A DNA stretch of 24,524 bases, taken from contig CAZRQV010000028.1 in the NCBI GenBank assembly GCA_964602445.1, forward strand, positions 1 through 24,524. The letters are read 5' to 3'. How positions within the stretch are numbered: the first letter of the stretch is position 1; each line of letters begins with the position of its first letter. The position numbers and the translations under genes were made by a program. Positions 14,748 through 21,613 of the stretch are shown here, one piece after another. The stretch comes from HGM12587 sp964602445 (GTDB lineage: Bacteria > Bacillota > Clostridia > Lachnospirales > Lachnospiraceae). The notes below the pieces were generated by a model, which was not told where the DNA came from, did no database searches, and was given only the letters and a program-made list of their open reading frames with translations.

Positions 14748-14980
14748 TTTTTATTTCTCCCATTTTCACACAGAGCATCAATCTCTGATGTCAGTTTTTT
14801 CATATCTTTATTTGTATATCCTCTGCATTTTTCCGGACAGGTTCCGGTCCGCAGATCATAAACAGCTCCATTATAGGGTGCAGTTGCAAAAAAACCAAGT
14901 CTTTTTCGAACAGTTTCCGCAAATTCTTCACAAACCTGATCTTCTCCATGATTGAAAATCTTCTGATTTTCTTTTTTACA
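14735..14980 (-). pseudogene. C-terminal relic of an MBL-fold RNA-specificity exonuclease
   Basis: A minus-strand frame open from 14980 down to a TAA at 14735-14737 has no usable start codon, but it reads as protein: FNHGEDQVCEEFAETVR, then GFFATAPYNGAVYDL, then TNKDMKKLTSEIDALCE. These match in order the C-terminal end of clostridial MBL-fold RNA-specificity hydrolases (about 530 aa), where a helix-rich HGE block, an APYSGT-type strand and a final NKDLAKF...INALC helix occur. Between the second and third blocks the relic is shorter than the family, which indicates an internal deletion, and everything before the HGED motif, including the metal-binding domain, is missing. Its last codons overlap the hflX start by 13 bases, which also supplies the hflX SD. 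Family assignment is from memory of conserved motifs. Confidence 0.68.
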
Positions 14981-15160
14981 TTATACTTCAAATCCAATGC
15001 TCTTAACAGCGTTTTCTTACCAATTCCAGACTTACGGTAAGAAGCAGTAAATCAGCTGTATGGATTCTCAAAAAGACTTTCTTTCTTTTCATTTCTATGT
15101 TATGATTCTAAAGTAGATGTATTTTTGCATCTGCCATCATTTCTGTAGGGGGAAAATTAC

Positions 15161-15535
15161 ATGAGAAAAAACGAATCTGCCGAAAATTACTTGGAAACTA
15201 TCTACATTTTAAGCAAAAGGCTTCCGGTAGTTCGTTCCGTAGATATTGCAACCGAATTAAACTTCAAAAAACCAAGCGTTAGTGTTGCTATGAAACATCT
15301 GAGAGAAAAGAATCAGATCGTTGTCAGCGATGCCGGTTTTATCACATTGACCGAAGATGGACGTGCAGTGGCAGAAGCCATTTATGAACGTCATACCGTT
15401 CTTACGAAAATGTTTGTACTGCTTGGTGTTCCGGAAGAGATTGCTGCAGAAGATGCCTGCCAGATTGAGCATATTTTAAGCGAAGAAAGTTTCGACGCGA
15501 TCAAAAAGCACTTAAAAGAAAAAGGACCCGTATAA
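15161..15535 (+). CDS. DtxR/MntR-family metal-dependent transcriptional regulator
   Basis: This 124-aa protein is a short member of the DtxR family, Fe or Mn sensing repressors that dimerise and bind DNA when loaded with metal. It has the winged helix (ENYLETIYIL, VRSVDIATELNFKKPSVSVAMKHL) and the dimerisation domain with metal ligands H78 (YERHTVL), C100, E103 and H104 in DACQIEHILSEE. The cysteine in that motif is DtxR/IdeR-like rather than MntR-like. The SH3/FeoA domain is absent. No target operon (such as feo or mnt) is adjacent in this window, so the regulon is unknown. The SD is GGGGG, about 9 bases before the ATG; a strong terminator follows. Confidence 0.88.
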   Translation: MRKNESAENYLETIYILSKRLPVVRSVDIATELNFKKPSVSVAMKHLREKNQIVVSDAGFITLTEDGRAVAEAIYERHTVLTKMFVLLGVPEEIAAEDACQIEHILSEESFDAIKKHLKEKGPV

Positions 15536-15540
15536 TAGAC

Positions 15541-15575
15541 AGGACTTGGAAAAATAAAATTCCAAGTCCTTTTTT
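15541..15575. terminator. Bidirectional terminator (DtxR gene / CmpB-like gene)
   Basis: An 11-bp perfect stem (15541-15551 with 15560-15570) with an A/T-only loop is followed by T tract on the plus strand. It separates two convergent genes whose stop codons are a few bases away. Confidence 0.93.
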
Positions 15576-15576
15576 C

Positions 15577-16392
15577 TTATCCCCGATTTCTCAGTAATTC
15601 TTTTAATGTTTCCAAATTTTCTCTGTATTTTTCCGAAATCATGGTTGGATTTCGCCGCAGCTGTCTCGCTGCACGTAAGTAACGCTTATTATGCCGTTCA
15701 AAATTGTGTTTTACATGATCTTCAAACTGTTCTAAAATTTCCTGTTTGCTTGGCAGATTTTTCAGATCCGGAATCGGTGAAAATGCCACCACAGCATCCA
15801 GTCGTTTTTCCAGCTTCTGTACAGTTTCATTATTCTCTGCAATTTCTTCCAGAATCGCTCTCAGATCCATACCTTCATCAAAGGATGCTGCCGTATCATA
15901 CGCAAACACTGCAGTCAGCACAAAAGCAATGATCTCACTGACGATCTTCGGCACTCGAAACAGAACTTTTTCCACCGGAACATGGATCATCTGTACAAGG
16001 ACCACTGCAAAAAATCCCCAGAACAATGAAACGAAGAAACAGATATGTCCCTTATAATTCAAAGGAAGATTACTGTAATCCCAATACTTTACTTTAAAAA
16101 GTTTTTCCATCACGGTTCCCGTTAGCATTTCAAATAACGTTGCCGTCAACGCTCCTACCACATAGACCGCCAAGGTGTTCTCCCGCAGACGAATCGTAGC
16201 CACCAGGATTGTGATCGCCGCAAATCCATAGATAGGGATCAGTGGTCCATGAAGGAAACCACGGTTGATAAACTCCCATTTCTTTTTCTTACGTGCCTGC
16301 ACCAGGGAAACATAGCCACACTCCCAGATCCAGCCCAGAAAACAATACCAGAAAAAGAACAGGATCCATTGAACCAACGAATAATCATACAT
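15577..16392 (-). CDS. Putative ABC-transporter type IV membrane protein (CmpB-like, DUF1113)
   Basis: This 271-aa protein belongs to the CmpB-like/putative ABC-transporter type IV family, widespread in Clostridia and without a proven function. It shows about five membrane helices, with the conserved stretches FWYCFLGWIWECGYVS, RGFLHGPLIPIYGFA and GTVMEKLFKVKYWDYSNLPLNYKGHICF-type motifs around residues 10-145. The last 90 residues are soluble and rich in charged helices. The ATG at 16390-16392 is preferred to one 21 codons upstream because GAGGAG lies 7 bases before it. There is no ATPase partner next to it; the neighbour on one side is the secreted SleB-type hydrolase, but divergently. Confidence 0.82.
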   Translation of the reverse strand: MYDYSLVQWILFFFWYCFLGWIWECGYVSLVQARKKKKWEFINRGFLHGPLIPIYGFAAITILVATIRLRENTLAVYVVGALTATLFEMLTGTVMEKLFKVKYWDYSNLPLNYKGHICFFVSLFWGFFAVVLVQMIHVPVEKVLFRVPKIVSEIIAFVLTAVFAYDTAASFDEGMDLRAILEEIAENNETVQKLEKRLDAVVAFSPIPDLKNLPSKQEILEQFEDHVKHNFERHNKRYLRAARQLRRNPTMISEKYRENLETLKELLRNRG

Positions 16393-16606
16393 AATTTTTC
16401 TCCTCTGTATTCTATTTCTATTCTGAATACTACTCCCTTTTTCCTCTCTTTGCATCTAAATTTTTTATAAACTTTCTCCCACCGAATCGGGATTTCAAGC
16501 CCCAATCCTCTCCTTCTGTACCCCATAATGCATAGGCAAACCTTCTACATTATTACGTTTTTATTTCTTGTTTTTCGTTACTTTTAACATTTTTGTAATA
16601 TTTATA
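16393..16606. other. Intergenic region with no recognised gene
   Basis: This is the divergent gap between the CmpB-like gene and the promoter of the wall hydrolase. I see an AT-rich stretch, no convincing ORF and no RNA pattern. No clear minus-strand promoter could be picked out. Confidence 0.5.
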
Positions 16607-16635
16607 TTGACACACTTTCGAAAAAAAGGCATAAT
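16607..16635 (+). promoter_or_regulatory. Promoter of the SleB-family hydrolase
   Basis: A consensus -35 TTGACA (16607-16612) and a -10 CATAAT (16630-16635) are 17 bases apart. The transcript should start near 16642, giving a leader of about 105 bases. Confidence 0.8.
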
Positions 16636-16652
16636 CACTACCTGTAACTCAG

Positions 16653-16713
16653 CAAAGGAGACGGATCCTTTGTATAAATTCCGACTCATTTGCCCATAAT
16701 TGAATCAAAGGAT
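16653..16713 (+). promoter_or_regulatory. Leader with two mutually exclusive hairpins
   Basis: CAAAGGA (16653-16659) pairs with TCCTTTG (16666-16672) across a 6-base loop. The same TCCTTTG, extended to ATCCTTTG from 16665, can pair with CAAAGGAT (16706-16713). Only one pairing can form at a time. A small GATGT/ACATC hairpin follows. It does not match the c-di-AMP (ydaO) or c-di-GMP riboswitches I know. Confidence 0.4.
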
Positions 16714-16747
16714 GTTCTTACATCACAGAAAGAAAAGGAGAGTATGA

Positions 16748-17434
16748 ATGCGTAGATGCTATCGGAATGTAGCACTTGTACTGAGTGGAGTACTCCTTGC
16801 AAGCAATACATTCTCAAACTCCCAGGGCATAAACGGATTAAACGTCTATGCTGCCGAGGACACTCTTTCTGAAACAGCCATCCCCTGCGATTCCTTAACG
16901 ATCGCGGCGATCATGGATCATGCTCCGGTTCCAATTCCCGGCTTATCCGTTCCACAGAAAGAAATCCACACAGGAGAAGAAAACGTCGAAACAGAAATAC
17001 CCACAGAGGAATCTGAAGTCGCCTCAGCTGCAATCGAAGAAGAATCTTGTTTCAACTTAAATGAAAATGACTATCATGTGCTTTTAAAAATTGTAGAAGC
17101 AGAAGCCGGCACAGAAGATCTGACCGGAAAGATGCTGGTAGCCAATGTAGTCATGAACCGCGTACACAGCGATATTTTTCCAGACACAGTAACCGAAGTC
17201 GTTTACCAGAAACATCATGGAAATGCACAATTTTCCCCAACTGCCGACGGACGGATCCATACCGTTACCGTATCCAAAGAAACGACCGAAGCAGTCCGGA
17301 GAGTACTCCAGGGAGAAGACCATTCCAAAGGAGCTTTATTTTTCCGTTCTTCTTACTGCAAGAGCGGCTGGTTTGACCAATCACTGACCCGGGTATTAGA
17401 ACATGGAAATCATATTTTTTATACGACCAAATAA
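16748..17434 (+). CDS. Secreted cell wall hydrolase, SleB/Hydrolase_2 family
   Basis: This 228-aa exported protein carries an N-terminal signal peptide (hydrophobic 8-20, likely cleavage after VYA near residue 35), an acidic linker (about 40-105) and a C-terminal Hydrolase_2 domain (about 108-228). That domain has the catalytic glutamate motif IVEAEAGTED (E117/E119), then VVMNRV and QFSPTADG. SleB-type enzymes are lytic transglycosylases that cut peptidoglycan, originally in spore germination but also in vegetative wall turnover; the lack of a YpeB partner argues against a pure germination role. GGAG lies 7 bases before the ATG at 16748. A closer ATG at 16744 would give a three-codon ORF only. 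Confidence 0.88.
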   Translation: MRRCYRNVALVLSGVLLASNTFSNSQGINGLNVYAAEDTLSETAIPCDSLTIAAIMDHAPVPIPGLSVPQKEIHTGEENVETEIPTEESEVASAAIEEESCFNLNENDYHVLLKIVEAEAGTEDLTGKMLVANVVMNRVHSDIFPDTVTEVVYQKHHGNAQFSPTADGRIHTVTVSKETTEAVRRVLQGEDHSKGALFFRSSYCKSGWFDQSLTRVLEHGNHIFYTTK

Positions 17435-17444
17435 ATTTACGATC

Positions 17445-17481
17445 AAAAAAGAGAGAGCGGAAGATCCGTTCTCTCTTTTTT
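17445..17481. terminator. Bidirectional terminator (SleB-like / lipoprotein)
   Basis: AAAAAAGAGAGA (17445-17456) pairs with TCTCTCTTTTTT (17470-17481), with a further CGGA/TCCG stem inside. It lies between two convergent genes. Confidence 0.92.
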
Positions 17482-17494
17482 GTATCATTTCATT

Positions 17495-19042
17495 TTATTT
17501 TTTATTCGGTGCTTCCGGCAGTTCTGCATCATCCGGAAGTTCTGTTCCGTCAGGAACTTTCATACCATCCGGTTTTTCCATCCGGTCTCCGCCTTCAAAC
17601 CCTTCCGGTGGTTCCGGACGTTCTCCGTCTTTGAAGCCTTCCGGCGGTTCCGGGCGTTCTCCGTCTTTGAAGCCTTCCGGCGGCTCTCCATCCGGCTTCA
17701 TTCCGCCGCCCATGCCATGACCCATCATCGCACCGGCCATGCTTTCTGCTACCTGTTCTCCATCCAGCCACAACGTATATGCGCCATCCTCTGTCAGAGT
17801 TTCATCGGAAATTACAAGCATCGTAAATGCATTCTTAGGAACAACTTCCATGATCAGATTTTCTTCCGCATCCATGATTTTATACTTTTTCCCTGCTTCC
17901 AGCTGTTCTCTGCTTTGGAAAGTCACACTCTCTGCATTCCCTTCTGAAATCTCAGACGGCATATTTCCTGATGCTGCCACCGTTCCGCCGTTGATATAGA
18001 TTCCCATATCCGCATCCAGACCGGCATCCTGACTTACCCCACAAGCCCAGCTGTTTACCGTACCGCCATTGATCACAAGCCAGCCGTTAGAATCGATTCC
18101 ATCCCCTTCACCGGTTTCTCCGGTTACCTGAATATTTAAAGTTCCGTCATTCATCGTAAATACAGAAACATTGTCTTCATTGACATTAATTCCGTCATTT
18201 CCGGATTTAATCCGAATATTTCCGCCCTGAATGGTCAGATGCATTTCTGTATCCAAACCTTCATTTTCCGCAGTAATATCCAAAATTCCGGTATCCCCAA
18301 ATACGTTCATCGTCATTCTGGAATACACGGCTCCATCATATTTGTGCAGCTTTTTCGACTCTACTACTTCCGTTCCTTCTTCATTTAATTCGCAGGATTT
18401 GTAGATTTTTGCCACATAAGAACCATAGATCTGATTTTTCGTACCATCTGCCAGCTTCAGATTAGCACCTGCGGCATCTGTAACCACTTCCATAGAAGCC
18501 TCTTCTTTCTCTGTGATTTCAGCACATTCATATACATGATAGAAGAAGATTGCCGGTGCAACCGTACAGGTAATATCTGCATTATTCAGAATCAATGTAA
18601 CCACTGCTTCCGGATCTTCTTTGGCATCTTCGCCCAGATCCACGAAAATCTGTCCCGCTTCCATCGTACCGCTGATCTCATAAGTTCCCGGTTTGGTAAT
18701 GTGAACAACCGTATGAGCATCTGCTTCAATCTGGGAATGTTCATCCTGTGCTGTTCCGGCACCATACTCGATTCCCTGATTTTCCAGATAGAAAATAATA
18801 TCATTTGCTTTATATACATCTGACTCCACATCTTCGGAAATCGCTTCTTCGTTAACAAGGATCTCTCCATTGGAAAGAGAGATCTTCGTCACCTCTTCTT
18901 CCACGGCTTCCTCTTCTTCCACGACTACTTCTTCCTCAGAAGTCTCCACTTCCTGTTGCGTTTCCACCTTTTTCTCGGTTTTTCCGCAGGCCGTCAGTCC
19001 TACAACCAGTGTCAGCATGAGTAATACACTTAATTTTTTCAT
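17495..19042 (-). CDS. Lipoprotein with Cthe_2159-type carbohydrate-binding domain
   Basis: This 515-aa surface lipoprotein has a type II signal peptide ending VGLTAC, with lipid-modified C19. A Glu/Val-rich spacer (about 25-55) follows. From about residue 60 to 420 there are repeated short beta strands with GGN, NDGI, GDGIDSNG and NGGTV turns, as in the Cthe_2159 family of calcium-linked polysaccharide-binding beta-helix proteins (PF14262). Cthe_2159 of Clostridium thermocellum binds cellulose and polygalacturonate. After a Met/Gly patch the tail (about 435-515) is rich in Pro, Gly and Glu and contains three 12-residue repeats. The GGAGG box 7 bases before the ATG fixes the start. The ligand here is not known. 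Confidence 0.85.
   Translation of the reverse strand: MKKLSVLLMLTLVVGLTACGKTEKKVETQQEVETSEEEVVVEEEEAVEEEVTKISLSNGEILVNEEAISEDVESDVYKANDIIFYLENQGIEYGAGTAQDEHSQIEADAHTVVHITKPGTYEISGTMEAGQIFVDLGEDAKEDPEAVVTLILNNADITCTVAPAIFFYHVYECAEITEKEEASMEVVTDAAGANLKLADGTKNQIYGSYVAKIYKSCELNEEGTEVVESKKLHKYDGAVYSRMTMNVFGDTGILDITAENEGLDTEMHLTIQGGNIRIKSGNDGINVNEDNVSVFTMNDGTLNIQVTGETGEGDGIDSNGWLVINGGTVNSWACGVSQDAGLDADMGIYINGGTVAASGNMPSEISEGNAESVTFQSREQLEAGKKYKIMDAEENLIMEVVPKNAFTMLVISDETLTEDGAYTLWLDGEQVAESMAGAMMGHGMGGGMKPDGEPPEGFKDGERPEPPEGFKDGERPEPPEGFEGGDRMEKPDGMKVPDGTELPDDAELPEAPNKK
17576..17683 (-). repeat. Three tandem 36-bp coding repeats
   Basis: Three in-frame copies of a 36-base unit encode PPEGFKDGERPE twice and the variant PPEGFEGGDRME (residues 454-489). 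The first two copies are almost identical at DNA level, which favours slippage or recombination and hence length variation among strains. Confidence 0.85.
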
Positions 19043-19197
19043 TCTCGTACCTCCAAAATATCATGAATACTATATCATACTTTCTGCCGAAAAAAATGTT
19101 TTTTCTGTGAAAATTTCGTGATAAAAAAACGAAAAGTAATTCTCACATTTTCCTGCACCGAAAGTTTCTTTTCCAAATCCGCAAAACTTTTGCACTT

Positions 19198-19230
19198 AAA
19201 AAGGCATCAGCAGACAGCCTGCTGACACCT
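19198..19230 (-). terminator. Terminator of the AGCS symporter gene
   Basis: TCAGCAG (19207-19213) pairs with CTGCTGA (19219-19225), prolonged by AAGG/CCTT after a CA/CA internal loop, and five T follow on the minus strand (19198-19202). The rest of 19043-19197, ahead of the lipoprotein, holds no gene that I can see. Confidence 0.85.
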
Positions 19231-19250
19231 TTTATGATCATTCTAACCGA

Positions 19251-20600
19251 TTATTTATTTTTTGATTCATATTCCTTGGTCAGTTTCTTTACAACGCCTA
19301 CACAAGGAATGAGTGCGATCAGGTTCGGGAGAACCATCAGACCATTAAACATATCTGACATATTCCATACCAGATCAACTTTGAGGCAAGAACCAACTGC
19401 CACACACAGAACTACGAGAACTGCATAAATCTTGATCGCTTTGTCTCCAAACAGCGCACGTACATTAACTTCTCCGAAATAATACCAGCCAACGATGGTT
19501 GTAAATGCGAAGAACAGCATACAGATTGCAATAAATGCATTACCGCAAGAACCAAATCCTACATTAAATGCGTTCTGTGCAAGAACAGAACCGGTTGCTC
19601 CGCTGGAAAGTGCACCTGTAGAAAGGATAACCAGCGCGGTCATAGTTAAGATAATAAATGTATCAATAAATACACCAAGCATTGCTACCAGACCCTGATC
19701 TGCCGGATGATCCACTTCTGCAGTTGCATGTGCATGAGGAGTGGAACCCATTCCTGCTTCATTTGAGAATAAACCTCTGGCAACGCCATAACGCATCGCT
19801 TTCTGTACTGTCACACCTAAAGCACCACCCATGATTGCCTGCGGTGCAAATGCACCTACGAAAATATCATGAACTGCAGTAACAAGACCCTGTGGATTCA
19901 TCACAAGGATCACGATACAGCCTACAACATAAACGGCTGCCATCAGCGGTACGATCTTTTCTGTAAAACTTGCGATACGCTTGATTCCTCCTAAGAAGAT
20001 AAAACCTGCGATCACTGCACAAACCACACCAACAATCAGTGGATTCACGCCAAATGCGTTGTTGAAAGAACTTCCGATTGAATTTGACTGAACTACATTT
20101 CCCATGAATCCCAGTGCAAGGATTACTGCTACAGAGAAGAATACGGAAAGGAATTTTCCGAATTTTCCTTTAAATACATATTTGATGTAATAGATCGGTC
20201 CGCCTACATACACACCGTTGCGTTCTTCTCTCGTATGCTGTGCCATCACTGCTTCTGCATAAATGGTTGCCATTCCAAAGAAAGCTGCTACCCACATCCA
20301 GAAAATAGCACCCGGACCACCAGATGCGATCGCGGTCGCTGCTCCGGCAATATTTCCGGTTCCAACCTGTGCTGCAATGGCTGTTGTCAACGCCTGAAAC
20401 GAACTTAATCCTTTTTTATCTTTTGCTCCGTTCAGAGAGAAATCTCCAAATAAAAGCTTTAACCCTTTACCAAATTTGCGAACCTGAATGAATTTCAACT
20501 GGAATGTATAAAAGATTCCGGTTCCAACTAACAGGAACAATAATAAATAGTCCCATAATACGGTGTTTACCAATGCTACGATTTTTTCAATGATTGCCAT
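19251..20600 (-). CDS. Sodium:alanine/glycine symporter, AGCS family
   Basis: This 449-aa membrane protein is a sodium-coupled neutral amino acid symporter of the AGCS (AlsT/DagA) family, importing alanine or glycine. It has about 10-11 helices and the family signatures: GLSSFQALTTAIAAQVGTGNIAGAATAI near residues 64-91, GPGAIFWMWVAAFFGMAT, and a RGLFSNEAGMGSTPHAHA block around 275-292. The SD GGATGGAG lies 5 bases before the ATG. A tandem glycine riboswitch directly upstream points to glycine as substrate or signal. In Streptococcus pyogenes a glycine riboswitch likewise controls a sodium:alanine symporter and acts as an OFF switch. A terminator follows the gene. Confidence 0.95.
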   Translation of the reverse strand: MAIIEKIVALVNTVLWDYLLLFLLVGTGIFYTFQLKFIQVRKFGKGLKLLFGDFSLNGAKDKKGLSSFQALTTAIAAQVGTGNIAGAATAIASGGPGAIFWMWVAAFFGMATIYAEAVMAQHTREERNGVYVGGPIYYIKYVFKGKFGKFLSVFFSVAVILALGFMGNVVQSNSIGSSFNNAFGVNPLIVGVVCAVIAGFIFLGGIKRIASFTEKIVPLMAAVYVVGCIVILVMNPQGLVTAVHDIFVGAFAPQAIMGGALGVTVQKAMRYGVARGLFSNEAGMGSTPHAHATAEVDHPADQGLVAMLGVFIDTFIILTMTALVILSTGALSSGATGSVLAQNAFNVGFGSCGNAFIAICMLFFAFTTIVGWYYFGEVNVRALFGDKAIKIYAVLVVLCVAVGSCLKVDLVWNMSDMFNGLMVLPNLIALIPCVGVVKKLTKEYESKNK

Positions 20601-20632
20601 TTTAACTCCATCCTTTTGTATTTTTTATGCAT

Positions 20633-20659
20633 AAAAAAATCCGAAGAATCAACTTCGGA
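20633..20659 (-). terminator. Riboswitch-controlled terminator before the AGCS gene
   Basis: On the minus strand TCCGAAG (20653-20659) pairs with CTTCGGA (20640-20646) over a 6-base loop and is followed by seven T (20633-20639). It lies between the glycine aptamers and the start codon, about 35 bases before the ATG. The upstream hairpin at 20673-20698 (10 bp) is part of the same expression platform. Confidence 0.88.
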
Positions 20660-20702
20660 CATCAAAAATGGAATCATGAAAAAACTTGTTTTCATGATAA
20701 AC

Positions 20703-20885
20703 ATTCCACTGTCCTTTAGCCTGAGAGATTCGCGTAACTACACTTTCACCTTCGGCACTCATTTTTCAGAGCTTCTCCAGCGCGTCATCCGGCTGCAGTC
20801 CCATTCCTTTTACGGAATACCTGAGAGCATCATTCCTTCGGCGGGTATCAAACCACTTTCCTGTAACCTTCATCTGACCAATATT
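20703..20885 (-). ncRNA. Tandem glycine riboswitch
   Basis: Both aptamers show the conserved glycine-riboswitch core on the minus strand. Aptamer 1 has GCCGAAGG (20835-20842) and CTCTCAGG (20820-20827). Aptamer 2 has GCCGAAGG (20749-20756), CTCTCAGG (20720-20727) and then AAAGGACAG (GGACAG at 20709-20714). The arrangement is the usual two-aptamer form, ahead of an AGCS symporter. The exact ends are approximate. Confidence 0.93.
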
Positions 20886-20900
20886 TAAATGCATGGTTTT

Positions 20901-20928
20901 ATTATACCTGACATTCTGTAAATTTCAA
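20901..20928 (-). promoter_or_regulatory. Promoter of riboswitch-AGCS transcript
   Basis: A -35 TTGAAA (20923-20928) and a perfect -10 TATAAT (20901-20906) are 16 bases apart. The start should fall near 20894, just before the first aptamer. Confidence 0.75.
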
Positions 20929-20983
20929 ATTCGTTTTACTTATAAGTTTTCATTAATGTCTGTAATAGCTGACTTTCATGCAA

Positions 20984-21011
20984 CAAAAAAAGCCTTGATT
21001 TCTCAAGACTT
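20984..21011 (-). terminator. Terminator of tRNA-Pro
   Basis: A 9-bp stem (21003-21011 with 20990-20998, one G-U pair) closes a GAAA tetraloop and is followed by seven T on the minus strand (20984-20990). Confidence 0.9.
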
Positions 21012-21016
21012 TTCAG

Positions 21017-21091
21017 TCGGGGTGACAGGATTCGAACCTGCGACCTCCTGGTCCCAAACCAGGCGCTCTAGCCAAGCTGAGCCACACCCCG
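21017..21091 (-). tRNA. tRNA-Pro (anticodon TGG)
   Basis: The cloverleaf is complete: acceptor stem CGGGGTG/CACCCCG with discriminator A, D arm GCTC/GAGC, anticodon stem CCTGG/CCAGG with loop TTTGGGA (anticodon TGG), and T arm with TTCGAAT. It is 75 nt including the discriminator. CCA is not encoded; CTG follows. It has a near-consensus promoter upstream and a terminator downstream, and is a single tRNA gene next to an AT-rich accessory-looking pair. Confidence 0.98.
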
Positions 21092-21122
21092 TAATATCAC
21101 TCTGTTCCGTGACACAAGTGAT

Positions 21123-21151
21123 ATCATAACGCATCTTTTAGGATTTGTCAA
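21123..21151 (-). promoter_or_regulatory. tRNA-Pro promoter
   Basis: A consensus -35 TTGACA (21146-21151) and a -10 TATGAT (21123-21128) are 17 bases apart. An 8-bp inverted repeat, ATATCACT (21094-21101)/AGTGATAT (21117-21124), touches the -10 box. Confidence 0.85.
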
Positions 21152-21261
21152 TAAGTAATTTTTATTTTTTGAATTATTTTACCCTATTTTTAAATTAGGA
21201 ATTTCAAGAAGTTCTCATTCAAGGCAATCGTTTTGTTATATGCAATCCGTAATAACACTGA

Positions 21262-21600
21262 CTATTTCAACTCTGTATATTTTTCTTTACTTCCAAATGC
21301 CTTCTCAACTGGATATTTTTCATTGTTTCTTTTCATTTTTTCTCGTACAATTTCATCCAAATCCAATCCACAGCTATCAGCCATTAAAATACAATAATTA
21401 ACTACATCTGCAAGTTCTTCTTTAATTTTATCCTTTTTTTCTATACATTCGATATCTTCCGCGCTCCATTGAAATATTTCCAACAATTCTGCCGCTTCCA
21501 AACTAATTGAAATTGCTAGATCTTTTGGATTATGAAATTGCTTCCAATTTCTATCATCTCTAAATTTTAAAACTTGATCAATTGTCTCTTGCTTTATCAT
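21262..21600 (-). CDS. MazG-like nucleotide pyrophosphohydrolase (DCTPP1/RS21-C6-like)
   Basis: This 112-aa all-alpha protein belongs to the MazG-like NTP pyrophosphatase superfamily, which hydrolyses nucleoside triphosphates to monophosphate and pyrophosphate. The arrangement FRDDRNWKQFHNPKDLAISISLEAAELLEIFQW-type (residues 13-45) is the signature of the dCTP pyrophosphatase DCTPP1/RS21-C6 branch. Metal ligands are E35 and E38, with E62 and D65 in KEELADV. The substrate is probably a (d)NTP, possibly dCTP or a modified base. It starts 13 bases after the helicase stop with GAGGAAAAG before its ATG, so the two form an operon. No terminator is seen between it and the tRNA-Pro promoter. It is AT-rich relative to the flanking genes. 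Confidence 0.9.
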   Translation of the reverse strand: MIKQETIDQVLKFRDDRNWKQFHNPKDLAISISLEAAELLEIFQWSAEDIECIEKKDKIKEELADVVNYCILMADSCGLDLDEIVREKMKRNNEKYPVEKAFGSKEKYTELK

Positions 21601-21613
21601 CTTTTCCTCTTTT

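Noticed and set aside
14984..15090. Further minus-strand reading frames upstream of the MBL relic (for example around SGIGKKTLLRAL)
   Set aside because: Only a short stretch, no start or recognisable family, broken by stops; could not be linked to the MBL gene.
16744..16755. Three-codon ORF at the ATG just before the SleB-family start
   Set aside because: Its spacing from the SD is only 3 bases, against 7 for the real start; probably meaningless.
17576..17683. Regularly repeated 36-base units, possible CRISPR array
   Set aside because: The units are directly contiguous without spacers and encode an in-frame repeated peptide in a lipoprotein.
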